Shown one piece after another: positions 49,104 through 63,500 of a stretch of DNA of 64,000 nucleotides. Position numbers and translations under genes: made by a program. The stretch lies in NCBI RefSeq assembly GCF_001640805.2, contig NC_066852.1, positions 5,564,194-5,628,193 of the forward strand, read 5' to 3'. The notes beneath the pieces were generated by a model. The model was given only the letters and a program-made list of their open reading frames with translations. It was not told the DNA's origin and did no database searches. Within the stretch, counting starts at the first letter, position 1. Each line of letters starts with the position of its first letter. The stretch comes from Lates calcarifer. Taxonomy: Eukaryota; Chordata; Actinopteri; Centropomidae.

Positions 49104-51626
49104 TTTTATTTCTTTGTTTTTTCTTTTTTTTTTCCTTTCATGACTTTTTGTTGTCACCTAATTGTTCACTAATCTTAATGTTGTTAGACTGCTTTGAAAA
49201 GATCATACCAGTGGTTTTACATGCCAAATCACAATTGCTATAAATCATGTTTATCGCAGGATTACTTTGCTGAAAATATGTTGTGTTTTAGATGTGTATC
49301 TGACTTTTTTGTTCCATGCATCCATTGGTTTCCACTTCAGTTCACAATTTTTGTCATAGTAACAGTTTCTATGAGACAACATGGTCAGATTTATTTTACA
49401 TGTACAGAAATAAAATGAAAGGAGATCAACAGCTGCCTGGAACAGTAGGGGAAATAAATCTCTAACCTAGTTAGCATCAAGCAATGAGGACCATTTTGCT
49501 CAATAACATGAAAAGTCATCTTAGAAAATTTAAACATTTTAATAAATAAAAACTGATGTAATATACACCATTATGAATATACAACTACAACAAGCATACC
49601 AAGACATTTGAAATACAAAAAACTGACAGTTCAATTTACTTGCCTTAAAAGCTTCAATTTTTAGGAAGAGTGGGGGTGAGCAGGAGTTACAATAGCCATA
49701 CATTCTTGTTTGAGATTGTGCCAACAAATATAAAAAAGCATCATGAGTACTGACTTCTCAGAGATGGTCAACATAAAAAACTGAATAGTTACATATCTGG
49801 ACTAAAGATTTCCATGAAGAGACATTTTGAGGTACTGAGTTGTCTACGACTGTAACTAACAGTGAACACACGTTTGTTGTTTTCCAGGAGGTCATCATAA
49901 CAAAAACCCATTAAAAATGAAATCTGTAACTCAAGCCAGTTCTACACATCTCAGGAAGACCGAACAATTAAGAGGAGACAATGAATTAACCTTGTTCTTC
50001 TTCCACTTGTATTGCATTTTGTGATTTTAAAAAACAAAAGATATAAACATCTTCATGTAGCTTGTACATAGTTTTCATGTATAGAGTTGAGTTGAGTGTT
50101 TGCAGCAAACTATGAGACAATATCTAGGTGCTTTCTCTGGTCTTTAAACATAGTAACACTACAGGTCCCTTATAAACAACAACCTCTGCGGGTCTTGGAG
50201 TAATTTGGTTGCAGAAGAAGTCCAGTCCTATTGACTTGAAGGTGAGTGGAAGTCTTTATTTCACTCCAAACAATACAAGGGTACCTGCAGGGGGAGTTAA
50301 TATGTTTACTTGACCTGACAGAAAGACTAGAGAAGAATTTCAATGTCTAAGATGAAATGAACACCATATCAAAGGTCATGGTGAATATATTTGATCGCTC
50401 AGCACCAAACACAATGTGTGGATACTATTTGCAACCACCAATACATTAGACTTTGAAGCACTGTGAAGGTCAACCAAAAAACTGTAAACTCAATCCCAAG
50501 AAAATCATTATGACACGTGTATTCAAATTAATGTCCTATTAAATTTCCTTGCTTTAAAATTTGCCATTCAAAATGTAAGTCCTATCTGATCTGTGTATTC
50601 CCTGAAACAACAGCAGCCAAAGAAAACCCTCTGAAACATGTGACCGCACCAGGTCAAATGATGACTTATTGGCCAAACAGTAACCTCCAGTACAGTACAG
50701 GATTGTGTAGCTACATTTGTCTGAAGCAAGGAAATAACTAACTTAAAAAAAGCACCACAGATGTTATTAAATAGCACCAGTTGTCAGAATGTATATGATG
50801 TGTTTTTGGCAATGTACAGCACTGAATTGAATGTCACCAATGTCAGGAGTAACTTTTAGCAGCTGCTGCTATGCTCAACCTCCACCTTTAATCAAAAGGC
50901 AAGAGAGTGTTGATCACATTACCTTGCACATGTTTCTGTTTATAACCTCCCCCCCATATTTTGATCCCCTTATGTCAGTTCAAAGCAGCATCATGAAGCA
51001 CTGTGTCTGTTACATACATACTGTAAATACACGCTGTAAAACATCTCTATCTGCACAGTTTGTAAATTAGATGAATATACATTTATATTTCTGTGCTCTG
51101 CTGTGATACAGATTGCAAGGGAGCACCATAGTAAGGGGAAAAGATTCTCACCATTCTTTCATGCCAAAACATATTGAAAAAGAAGAATGTGTGACTGCAG
51201 AAGCCAGCCTGGAGAGTGACCATAAACAATCAACTAATAAACTAGCGAGGAGCTAAACTGCTGTCCCCTATAGAACAAATGATCAGTGTGATAAGATGAT
51301 AGCCCACATATAATTCCAAAATTACATTTGCTATTCACACCAAATGGACGTTGCTATAAAAACTAGTTTGCTGTATCCTTCTCTGAGAGCCTGTGTGTAA
51401 TAGACAGTGAGATATACAGTACAGTGACAGCCATTTTGGTGCACCATTCTCTTTTGTTTTGTACATAGCTGAAAACCTCAGACAGATGTTTATTTCTCTA
51501 CTTTGTGTAAGATTCTGCATTGCTACAGTATAAAGCAACAAATGGATATAAAAATAATAGAATATAGACTTATACATTCTTGAAAACAATTACTGTTCAA
51601 ATATAGATACTCATATAACCATTTGG

Positions 51627-51628
<2 letters not shown>

Positions 51629-51692
<64 letters not shown>
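51629..51692. repeat. (AT)n microsatellite, 64 bp
   Basis: An uninterrupted run of 32 AT units in the gene-poor 46-58.9 kb stretch. Long (AT)n runs are prone to length error in assembly and to cruciform formation. Confidence 0.95.
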
Positions 51693-51696
<4 letters not shown>

Positions 51697-52287
51697 TTTT
51701 TCTCTATATTTATTAAATTCATATACTAATTTCTAGCATTTAGAAGATTTCCATTACTCACATACAGTATACACATTGGTCTGTTACACCATGTTATAAT
51801 GTGTCACTGAAGCAGACCCTACACTACTCAGTTCCCACTCAGTCTTCAATATAGATGATGTGCATCATATTTTCTTCTACAAAAAAATATATATGACAAG
51901 GTATGCTTATTTGAGATATTATTTACACGGTGTAACTAAACGTTTTTTAATTTTTTTTTCTCAAATCTGTAATGCCTTTTTGTACACTCAAGTTTGAACA
52001 AAAGTTGTCGTATCTCAATACTTTCTTCCATGTTGCCATGTTGATAGTGTATTGATGGCAAGTATCATAAAGAGTGATTTTACATGACCTTGGCTTTGTC
52101 TCAGGTTTAGTTTAGGTTAAGGAATCTGCCTGAACGCATCCTTCTGCTGTGGTCTTTCAGTAAATGATGATATCTCTGCAGTTGGCTCCTGTTTTTGTTT
52201 GTCATATATTGTTTCTACAGTTCCTGGTGGATGTATCTCTTAATATGCCCTCTTCTTTTAAAGGATGTTCTTAGTAATGAAGTGAAT

Positions 52288-52305
52288 GCCCCCCCCCCCC
52301 CCCCC
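52288..52305. repeat. Homopolymer of 18 C
   Basis: Eighteen consecutive C residues followed by AAAA in otherwise AT-rich DNA; the true length is uncertain in any sequencing method. Confidence 0.95.
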
Positions 52306-55300
52306 AAAAGTGTCTTTTAAAGTCTGACAGGTTAAAATATTACTGTGTAGCCTATTCATGGGCCTCTACTCATTGTAAGGAAAGTTAATGTCTAACATTT
52401 TACTGGCCTGTGAGCTATTATTTCATTGGAGAGACAGACTAAAGTTTTGTGATGCATTACAATGCACTATGTCATTGTATCAACTTGTCAGGATAATATT
52501 ATAAGCAGTATGTCAGTACTGACCATGAGTCCACAATATGTCTGTTTATTTAAAGAGATCTCATTGATCTTTGTGGTATGATTAAACTCTATATCACATG
52601 TGGAAATTGCTCATTTGGCTTCAAATGTGTTCAAAAACATTGTTTCATTTTTTCTTATCTTTGTTCCTTTCTTTTTCTGTTTTTTTTTTTTTGTTTGTTT
52701 GTTTGGTTTTTTTTTGTTTGTTTGTTTGTTTTAGAGGAAACAGACAGAAGATGACATGACAGTTTTAGGTGCCAGATACTGTGAGCTCAGAGGGAGAGGT
52801 GCATTTCAAGAGCAACTCAATATGGTAAAAAGCTTTTTTTTTTTTTTTTTTAAACTTGTGTGGCATGTGTTAGCACCGGAGATTCTCCAATCTTAGCCTA
52901 TGGGATAAAAGCCTGTTCAATATGCCAAAAATGTGAATATCTTCAACAATACGATGAGAAGTCTCTCTTAATGCACGTTAAAATATGTAAAGCCAGAGAA
53001 GAGTAGAGTGTGACTCCAACGCCAGACTAGTTCTTCTCAGCTCAAGTGTGATACAGTACAGAGATTTTCTTTATAAATTGTCTTTTAATGAGTGATAAAA
53101 AATGTGTGATGTTTTTTTCTTCAGACACCACAAACACGGCTAATTCTAGGCTATTTTAGAGTTGTGTACAGTACCACCAACTGCAAATCATCACTGTTAT
53201 CTCAAAACGTTTAGCACTACTGGGGGCTCTTAACAAAGTTACAGTATATATGTGAATCATGTGCAGTTACCTTCATCATAATTCTGAGCTGGGCTATTTC
53301 ACAACAAATCCATCATTTTCTAAGGTTACATCTATGGACTGTACTTAACACAAGCTACACTGCCATTTGACAAATAGAGCATCATAACTGACTTGTTTCT
53401 TTTTACTCCAAACTACAGTTTGTGAGGTAATGTTCACCTAACATGTACTATAAAAATATCAATTGATAAACATCACAGAAGAAGTAAAGAGCAAATCTAC
53501 CAGCACATAATTATCAAATCATCTAGAGACAACTCTGGAAATTGTAGCTGTTTAAAATCCACTGAACTTATCGAACCACATGGCATGATGTGCTTTTATT
53601 GCATCAGAACTCTAATGTAGGAAAACTTCCTTTAGTATTGAACAATTTCTTGTTGTATGGTCTTGTTTCATTATCATTATAGAAGTGTAGAGTAGGTGTA
53701 CAGCAGTGTTATCTGTTCAAACTAATATTAGAATTGTGTCTTCAAGTTACAGTGGGTGGTTTGAATAAATTTGTTGTCTATTCTTATTTCTCCAGGGCAC
53801 CTATTGGAAAACAGTGTTTTATAGTCAGTTAAATGCCTTACTACTCACTTCAACCTTTCAGCTAAGCAAAGCTTTTTCACTAAACACATCACTGGTGTCA
53901 AGCTCTTCTTGTACATAACAGCTATAGAGTGTTTGCTCTGCTAGTGGTGATTCCCAGTTTTTGTCAGTGGCATTCAAATGTTCATACCATGCAAATAATA
54001 TCTTTCACTATACACTATGTACACGGACACATTTTTCTGTGGCACATTAAGAGGTATACAGTACTTCTTATTTGAGGCAGATCTGACCTCGCCCTCAGCC
54101 TTGTTAAGATGTCTCACCCACCCAGCTCACGCTGCCCTCACTTCACATTTAAGTCTCATTAAAGCCCTTGGTGATGAAAGAACTGCACAGCCGCACAAAG
54201 CAACAATTTCCCACCACCGCTGGTTTGAAGAGCTGTCTTGTGACTTTGAGTTTTCGGTATATTCTCTATGTTGGTGTCCTGAAGTTTTCATGTAATTTTT
54301 TTTCTACATTCAACCTACATTTCAGTGCTTTAGTTCAGTTAGTTTATCATGTTCAGGATGTGGTTTTTCCAAAGCATTTTTACAGACTCACCCTGTTTGT
54401 TTCCACTGACTTGGACCTCCTCTGTGCTCTGAGGGAGACTTCACTCTCAAAGCTGAACTTAGAAAATATATATACTGCCTCTGTGAACACAGTCACAGCA
54501 GCATCTACATAAAAACTATTTCCATACTTAAATAAATAAAAAAGGGAATATATTTTATATGAATTTCTGTAACTGCATGCATATTATTGACCAATTTTAA
54601 TAAAATATGCAATTTCTTATTTTATATGTTACAATATATAGACTAATTATATCTACAAATTTCAAAGAATCTTCTGTGTAATTTAGTTTTTTCCACATCA
54701 GTCAGTTGTAGTTTCTTTTAAATGTTGGATAATTACAACATGAAACAATATGTTCAGTGTAAAACTGGCAAAGTGCTTCAGTTATGATTTTGCAGATACA
54801 ATATACGTAATAAATTGTAAAATTAATTCCTCAACAAAAATATTATAATAGTTATGTATATTGGGACAATATGTTGGTACAGTATGTACATTAGAAGCTA
54901 TAATTTTTAATACAATTAATTTTGTTTTAAATTCTTAATTTAAACTCTTTAAATGAAGGTTTTAAATGCCTACCATACTGATCTAATATTGATTCCATTC
55001 CATAACTTTATATCATTGGTAGAAAACAGTGATTGTTTCAAAACAGCAATGTCTTGCTAATTTTTTAGCAGTGTAAATATTGTCATTAAAGTCCTAAATG
55101 GGGGAATACTTGCTAATTGATCGTAATCACCCTGCCCCTTTAGTGTGTGTAACTTGTATTTTCATACACAATGTACACATGCAACGACTTCTGTCTCCTC
55201 TATCATGCAAGTCCAGAAAGTCCAATGCCAAACAAACCCAGTGCCATCATTCATTCAGAGCTCTGCTAAAAGGACCCACAGCAACACAAACATCAGAAGG

Positions 55301-58300
55301 TCTGCAGTGAAACATTCAGTAAACCAAAGTACCTTCTGAAAGGAAACTATGGCACTCTTCTTCTTATATCAAATATTAATAATACCTTCCTAAAGACAGC
55401 ATGAAAACAGTGATATTGAACAGCCAGCAACAAGGCACAATTATACATTTGACTTATGCATCAGAGTGCCTGCAGTGTTTTTTTTTTGTTTTGTTTTGTT
55501 TTTTTTAACATTGCTGTTGGTATGCCACAATAAAGACTTTTATGGAAGAAGAGGTCATTGCTTCCCTTTCAGTGTGATTTTGAATCCAACCACCACTCCA
55601 ACAAGTGCCTTCTAAGCAGAGATTCATTTTAAACAAGCAGCAGTGCAGCCTCTTCTCATTGTTCTATATTAAAAAATGCACAAACAATTACATGGTTGTG
55701 AAAATGGAAGTGGCATTTTTAATCATTTATAGAAGAATCACCCATCGGAATAGCATTACTTCATGGTTTGCTTAGCACCTTAGGCTGCAAGAAGAGCCAC
55801 TGTTTGACACCACTGCTAAAGCACCTGTGATGAGATGGTTTCTTAGCTGATATGTTTCAGTCCTTACATCTGAATATGTTGGTGTCACATGGTAGTTCCT
55901 TATCCCCTCTTTTATTTAGGCAAGTTAAACTATTGCGTGCACCGCCCTTCCAACACCATAGTATTGACAGAGATGGGCAGTGGCTCTCATTACTGCTGCA
56001 GTTGTTTAGATCACTGATTTTTCAGTGATGATCAATGATGTGGGTGTTCTTTGCACATTTTCACGCCACTTCTTTCTCACAGAAATTATTCATGCTGACT
56101 GTTATCTTTGGAAGTAGAGGCTGTGGCCTAACTTTAGTTTGAGATTGCATTTTATAAATTGTATTTTAAAGTTATTTCCACAATAAGTGCATTATATTGA
56201 TACATATTGACACAGACTCAATACTTAATTGTTAGCCGCCAAATGCTCCAACCCTGGAGACATATTAATTCCATCGTAAATAAAGGCACTAGCTTCTTTA
56301 CTGAAATGGTTGTTTTTGACAACTACACAACTCTAATGAATTAACTTTTTCCCAGTGCTGGATATGGTTATGAGTCAGGACACTTTTTAAAAAAATGTAT
56401 AAGTATAAATTGCTCCCAGGGGACTTAGGATTCTATGTTTTGCTAAATAGATGTAAATTAAAAAAAGTGCGAGCTAAAAGCATTCATTGCGGAAATATCT
56501 TCAAGCAGCCAAATTCAGTTACTTAAAATGTGACTGGTTTTAGAAGACTATGTTGGAGTTGCAGCTGTGTCAGAATTTGCTCAAAATCACAAATGACACA
56601 AATCAATCAAGAAATACATGAAAAACATACCTATGAGATGTTGCATTAGGAGCCCAGTGTTAAGGATATGTTAACTTAACATTGACAAGTGAATACATCC
56701 TCTGAACAAATCAAGCACCTTTTGAGCAGAATTTAGGGGAAAAAAACAGCCTGACCTGTTACAAAACACACTCATCCTCTGTTGACTCTAAAACATGACT
56801 AAGCTACAGCATGTGTGATGTGTGATATAGCCGAGTTTCTGATGTTATGGCACTTCCATTACTTATCCAATAAAAATTGTTTTTAGCCCCTTAGTATCCT
56901 CATGTCTATGTTAGTTACACAGGCAATTCTAATTATCTCAATCAGTGGAATCTTTCAAAATAAACTGAGCAAAGAAGAAGAGTATACAACAACAACTTTT
57001 GGCTCACTTTGTGTTGTCTTCAGTGCCACATACTGTTAGTATTTACTCTCAGTATTTCCACTTTAAATGAGAAGCACATAAAGAAACAAAATACAAAAGG
57101 CTATGGATAGAAATCACCAAAAGAGGCAGGTGCTTACACAAGTGCCCACAAACACACAAATAAAATAATTTAAAAAAAGAGATAAGATAAAAATTTAGAC
57201 ACAAGTGAGGCAGGCAACCAACCAGATGCTCCATTAAGGCCAAACATTTTTTTTTACACCCTCTCATGAGTATGAAAAAAAATACTATCATATTCTATGG
57301 CACAAAATCCTATCCTCCAATATGTATGGTTTGTTCTTTTCTGTAAGTGGATTGTTTTTGGCATGACTAAAGTTCTTTGAGAATAGGATTTGGAGCCCTC
57401 TAAATTACCTAAAGTAGAGGAACTAGAGAGGAAGTTGTAAAGGAACAGACACATATCAATTGAAATGGACAAGATTTTGCTCCAGTGCAAACCGTTCTGA
57501 CATATGAGAAGCTAAAGACAGAGCTGAGGAGTGGTTTAATTGGAGCAATCAAGTCAATTTATATTGTATCAAATGGTTTTCTCTATGTTTCTCGGTAATG
57601 TATTCTAACTGAAAATTTACAGTTTGTTTATAACTGAATTTCCACTTTTCATTGTGCCTGTCAGTGGTTTGATATGAGACTGTGTGAAATGTGAATGTAA
57701 GCCCCTGGTGAAACCCTGTGTGATTCACTGCTGAATGACATCTATTCACTAAGAAATTACATCTGGTGAGAATCAATAGAATTCCTTGTGTAGGCCAAGT
57801 AAAGCAGTTCAGGGTTGTGTTTCTGTTTATCAGACATTGCTTAAACAACACACCCATGTCCTGATCATTTATGGCAGAGAAGAAAAGATAAGTAAAGGCG
57901 GATTTCCTCATTTTTGTGGCAAAATTATTCTTCTGCAAGACAGATAAACTAAATTAACTAAACGCATGTACATCTAACAAACTAGAGGAAGCACATACAT
58001 GAATGGGAAAGTAGAAAGCGGTATTATAAAAAAAGCGAATGGGGAACGATAAGGACTAAAGAGATGAAATACAACTAGTTTGTTCTGCTGGCTGATCCTG
58101 GTGGTTGTGTGGTCTCGTGTCCTGTGCTCTGAGGTATACTTGGTAGGAAGTGAGAACACCCATATTTGTGAGGTGAGTTTCTCGGCAGATAAGAGAGTTG
58201 CTGGCGGAAAGGATCCGGTGGGAGGTGCTGTAAACAGAGACCTGCAGGGCTTTTTGAGGGGATTGGCTCAGCACAAGAAACGTGACCCAGGCCTGGAGAA

Positions 58301-58961
58301 GTATTTCAAATTAAAAACAGTAACACTGGAGATTTAAATAAAATAGGAGAAATGGGAGTTGGTAATCAAGTATCGCCTCTTTTTGAATTAATCCTTTGCA
58401 CTGGAGTAAAACTTTGGAAAACTGTGGCAGCTATCATTTTTGATTTGAATTGCTAGGAGTCTAACATTTTTAAAAGGGAATACAACTTGATTTAAGCATA
58501 CACAGAGCATTCTTGAGCCTCTGGGCATCCCTATCAGTAAAATGAATCCAAACTTTTCAGAGGGAAAGCCTTAGAACCAGGACTACAACCTGTCATTGCA
58601 ATTTGCCAATGCTGTAATTTCACTAACAGTAAGCTGAAACCAGCATTTTAGTCACAATCTGTACTGTTTCACTGAGTTTGAAAATAATTGTTGTAGGTTT
58701 TTGATCTCATTTCTCATTCTTCACAGATTAGCTCATGAACATGGTAGAATGCTTATTAATACAGACTGAACTGACCAAGGGCATAGCTAAAGAACATACC
58801 AAATCTGAATGCTGAAATTTAGTGCTATTCCCCTTTATAGATAATAAACATCTTTAACTGATAGTGTTGTCTTTTTTCCAACTGGGATGTAGCTATCGTT
58901 ACCTACTGTTATTTTGGAATGGGGGCATATTGCATGGTTGTGACCATGTCCTCAAGGACTT

Positions 58962-60575
58962 TCAGAGGAGAGTGGCATGGTCTAGGTCTATGCTGTCCAT
59001 GCTTGCCAAAATAGCCTTCTGGTCCTCCCGAGGTGGGCGGCGGTACAGCAGAGCAGAAAAGCGAGTGTATGGGTCATGGAGGATGGGCCGTTTCCTCTTC
59101 TTGCGGAGGTAGAGAGCTTCTTCCGGCTGGAGTACCTGAGAGGTGTAGGCCTGCTGGGTCTGAGAGGTGGAGACACCTGGAGGGGAGGGAGATGAATGGC
59201 AGGTCATTGCCACCAGAACTCATGAAGGCAATGTTTACAGGCCATTCAACATAGTAATCACACTGACATCACAATAATAGTTCTTTCCTATCCCACCACT
59301 ATCTAATTACCTCCTCTGCCTCATGAAGTCCACATCAATATCTATTTAAAATATAGTAGATACAGTATATTATTTCCCTGAAATAATGCTTCTACCCCTG
59401 GACAAGGCTACAGAATTTCAGTGCTGAAAGTATATTTTCATGTGCTTATAAGTTTGTCAGCAGCTACTTTTCTAATGGTAAACTATTCTTTTCTGAAAAA
59501 GGCTTATGTGTGCTCTCTTGCAAAGAGTTAGATGAGAAACAACACAAGGAATTCTATTGATACAACTCTCATGTACACAGTACAGTACATTTGTACACTA
59601 AATACAGTATGAAGAGCCAGCAGGGAGTTAGCTTAGCTTAGCATAAAGACTGGAAGGGAGACAACTAGTCTCCATCCAAAGATAACAAAATCTACCTACC
59701 AGCATCTCAAACACCCCATTTATACCTGGCAATAAAATACATATCTAAATAAGGATTAAAACATGTTTATGGTCTGACATGTTTTGCATGCATTAACACA
59801 TGTTAAATGCACACAGAACCTGTCAGACCATATCTATCAGATTTGTGGGAATGCAGGAAGTCACCTCTGGTTGCCACGCAAACACATGGTGATGACAAGG
59901 CTCCAGGAAGCCATTGCTCCTGTCCAAGAAGTAGTTCCAGCATGTAACGCCCAATAAAAACATTTTCATTTTTATCTGTCTGCAGAGATTAAACCAATGA
60001 TGTCTGTGAAAAGATCATTTTTAGTATTATTTTTAGTAGTATTTTTAGATCATTTACACAGCTTTTTTCAGGTCACGCTAGCTGTTGCTAACATAAACCA
60101 AGCTAATCAGCTGCTGGATGATTTGGTAAAATACAGGTGATAAGAGGCAGCCAATTACAAAACTGGAGCACTTCCTTGTTAACGAAATATATAAGGCCAA
60201 TAGACCTAGTTTTGTACTGACTCAAATGTAACACTCTGAAGCAACAATACCAGCAATGAGCATCACAGTCTTATGTGTACACTGCACACTATCACAGGCC
60301 AAACCAGCACTGTTTAATTCCACAGGTCTTGAGAAATTCTGTTTACTGGTACACTGTATTCGAAAAATTAAGAAGCATCATGATGCAGCAAGTTTTTAAA
60401 AAATATCACTGTTTAAAGAGTGAGAACAGAGAGAACAGGGTTCACACCTGCTTTCTTTCTGGTCTTGGAGTTATTGTTGTTCATTGTCATCTTCTTGGCC
60501 TTTTTAATACGTTGGTATCTCAGTGCATCAATCCTCTCAGACCCTGAAAGGGCACTCGGCGCACCTCGACGTTTT
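58962..60575 (-). CDS. Last two coding exons of an unrecognised gene
   Basis: Two - strand exons join cleanly: 60448-60575 (acceptor CTTCATCCAG, donor G/GTGTGA) and 58962-59176 (acceptor CCCTCCCCTCCAG), with a TGA stop at 58962-58964. Phases agree across the join. They encode the last 113 complete residues of a protein that continues beyond the window. The product is very basic, with clusters KKAKK, KTRKKA and LRKKRKRP that look like nuclear-localisation or stop-transfer signals. A low-complexity run of Asn follows MTM. A conserved-looking block HDPYTRFSALLYRRPP precedes an acidic end, SMDSIDLDHATLL. The final T-L-L fits a class I PDZ ligand (Thr at -2, Leu at 0). I cannot name the family. 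Splice signals and an open frame on both sides of the join support a real gene; the function is unknown. Confidence 0.65.
59470..59715 (+). repeat. Interspersed repeat, 'GCTTAGCATAAAGACTGGAA' family, longest copy
   Basis: Contains GAGTTAGATGAGAA, a GATACAACTCTCATGT block, TTAGCTTAGCTTAGCATAA, AGACTGGAAGGG and AACAAAATCTACCTACCAGC in the order found in a very common percomorph repeat. Two shorter copies are in this window. It lies in the last intron-exon region of the unrecognised gene. Confidence 0.6.
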
Positions 60576-63500
60576 CTGGATGAAGAAGAGAGACAGGGGA
60601 GAACAGGTAACTCCAGGCCAAAAACAGTCAGTGGACTGTGTTTCTGCACTACGGAGCGCAACAAAACCAGAAACCCGCACAATCTCAAAACAGCACCGCT
60701 CGTGCTAAGCCAGAGGTGCAGCACATTGCCAAAGGATCAATGTGAGACACCTGTAGAGCTGTACTCTGAAATCCAATAAAAGTTATATTTTTTCAAAGGT
60801 TTGAAGAACAATGTGATTAGTTCTACTATTGCCATAACCCTGTGCATCATCTGGATTTACTAACATCCTTGTTTAGGTAAATGATGATTATGTTATGTTT
60901 TACAAAATAAGTTCATAAATCCAGATAGTATATAAAACTGTACACCTTGAAATTTCATTGTCCTTCAGATTAAGATATTTTGCTCAAATTGATCCAAACA
61001 ATCTTTGGCCAAAGAAAACAAAGTATCACACGATCCCTGAAACAATCTATTTACTTCATGGTGTAGATTAAGACAGTGAGTTAAGTTTTTTGAAAAGATA
61101 CAACATTTTAAAAGACTTGCACTGTTGGTTTCAGAGGAAATTCTGAAAAATTGAACAATATTTTCAACAAAATGTAAATAAGACTTTTTGATTGTTGACA
61201 TGTTTGCAGATTGGATATTTCATCTAAAAATGAATCTGTTCCACTCTGAAAATAACAGATGCAAATATTTCTCAGCTGCTCATGATTGCATCTACAGACC
61301 TCCCTCCCATTCATGGAGGCACTTATGACTTGGCAGCCCACAGATTTCTGCCACAAACAGACACTCGGTTCTCTCAAGGCACAGAAAACAATTAGCATTA
61401 CAGAGAGGCCATCTTCCCACCGTGGCTGCAGAGAGAAACCGAAGTTCATTAGTAGAGGGGGAGAATCACAGCTGAGCAACAAAGCATCATCAATATGTAT
61501 TCATAGACATGGATACTGTCTACAATGGGCTTCACCATGCTGACAGGGGGAGAGATGGCGGGAGGGGAAAATGACTACTCGGGAACAGTCACATAATGAA
61601 AAATAAGCCAAAGAAAAGCGAAGCACTAGGACAACAAATGTAACAAGAATTTATCCATATAATTGTTTCTTTTTTTGAAACGGAAGAGCAATATTTAGCG
61701 ATGGCATGCATGGCAGTTTGCACATGGAACACGACTTTAAAGGGGAATACATTCAAAAGCACTTCATTGGGCAGTTCACTCAAACATATAGGGGTTCTCA
61801 TCTTCCCCCGTGTGCCCTCCCTCTGCAAGGCAAAATATTTGTTCCTTTGGATAAAAAGAAGTGCATAAGCTGTTTCGGCAGGGCACTTGCTTTATATGTC
61901 AGTAAGAACTGTTCTGCAGTCCAAACTTGCAAGTGCAATTGTATACTTAGAGTAGATGGCTTGATTCATGCTGCAGATGCTTTATACAGGGGATTAAAGC
62001 CATGTGTCCACCAGGATATCTTTTAAGTTTTTTGGGCTAAGGAGATGCTTGCGAGAAGTGCTGGTGATGGCTCCTGTTATTGGTTTGTGGCTGTTCAAAA
62101 CCTGCAAGGAATCTGCTGCATTTCTGTTAAAAGCTGGAAGTTTTTTTTCTTTCTTTTTTTTTTTTTTTGTAACTTCTTGAAACAGTTGCTCAGGACTTTA
62201 CGCATGCTAAGCTTTCATCACTGCCAGGAACATGCAACAGCATTTCAGCTGAACTGTTAATGCAAAAAAAGAGCTGTGAATGATGGCTCCCAGTGGACAC
62301 ACAGCTTAAGGTAACGACATAACGCCAATCTTACAAAAATATTTCTTGGAGATTGGAATCCAAAATATTTTCAGTTGGTGTCATACAATATAAGCATCTG
62401 TAAAATATAAATGGCAGAATGTGTCACGCTTGAGAAGAATGCTAAGATTGCTTTTAAAGTAATCATTTGAGTAAAAATGTCCATGTGGAAGAAATTCCAC
62501 AGAGACAACTGTTTCCTTAATACACTGTATGCCACACCTTGTACTAATCTTTACAATGCAAAAAGACACAAGACCAAATTTAAGTGGTGACCATGCCTTA
62601 GAAAAGCAGATTTGCCTTTTAAAATGAAAAATAAATATCACCCAAATGTAATTCCAGTTCTGTGATTACATGCGTGGCCATCTAATGGACTTCATTATTG
62701 GCTATTTTTGATAAAGTAAGTAATGAGTGGGAGAATCTTTTATTATTAGCAGGATTCTTTGCTGGCTTCTGGCCAGGGGTTAAAGAGCAGGTGAGCCTGG
62801 TCTTTCAAACCTGTACTTGGCACATCTTCAGACTGAGAGAGAGGAGGAAGTCAGAAGTACCTGGAGCTAGACATCAGTTCAACATCTTGCTGGATGTCAG
62901 GTCCAAATAATGAGTGGGAGGAATAGCATGTTGAGGCGAGCTCATCACACATGCTTCTTTAGCATCAAAAGGCCCACCCAAAAGTGGGTTCCACCCTACT
63001 GTATGTTGCCCACATACACGTTCTCTCATGGTTCATAGCAAAGACCAGAGCCATCCTGACAAAAGGCTTTAGTGAGGGCCTCATTGTGAGTCTTGAAATT
63101 TTCTTTGGAAATTAGTTTTGCCTTGTGGTAGGTGAGAGAGGCAAGAGAGCTTGCCAAGAAGGCTAGGTTAGAGCTGCACTCTAAGCAGTATTAGCATATA
63201 TGAAATTGGATGGAACTGAGCAGCAATTGATTCCATCCCAAGGAAGTTTACCCTGATAGGACAGATGGCTTACTCACTCGACTTGTATTCTTGATACATG
63301 CAATTCCTTAGTCTGACTGTTGGGTCTTGAACTTGACCTTGACTTGGATGTGAAGTTGGTGGTTGAGTCCTCCACTAGCATTTCAACAGTGGAGGAGGAA
63401 GAGAGATTACTATTCCACAGTGGCTGCCCTGGCATTGAGAACTGAACTGGTGTGGTGGGAAGAGGCAAACTTAGTGAAGTGGAGTGGGGATCTTAAGCCA

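Larger units (their letters stand above)
45839..58961. other. Gene-poor 13-kb stretch; right part may be a long 3' UTR
   Basis: Left of 49.1 kb it holds the nested repeats at 48.6-49.1 kb. From 49.1 to 58.9 kb there is no supported exon and, unlike elsewhere, almost no recognisable interspersed repeat; only (AT)32, C18, T-runs (52680-52731, 52837-52852) and very AT-rich DNA. This texture, ending at the stop codon of the unrecognised - strand gene, resembles a long 3' UTR of a brain-type gene, but that is inference. Confidence 0.4.

Noticed and set aside
60420..60779. 119-residue + strand frame
   Set aside because: It is antisense to the spliced - strand exon at 60448-60575, which has good splice sites.
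63274..63468. 64-residue Ser-rich - strand frame
   Set aside because: No Met start, no splice sites in place, no family; considered as a further exon of the unrecognised gene but a stop ends it without a donor.
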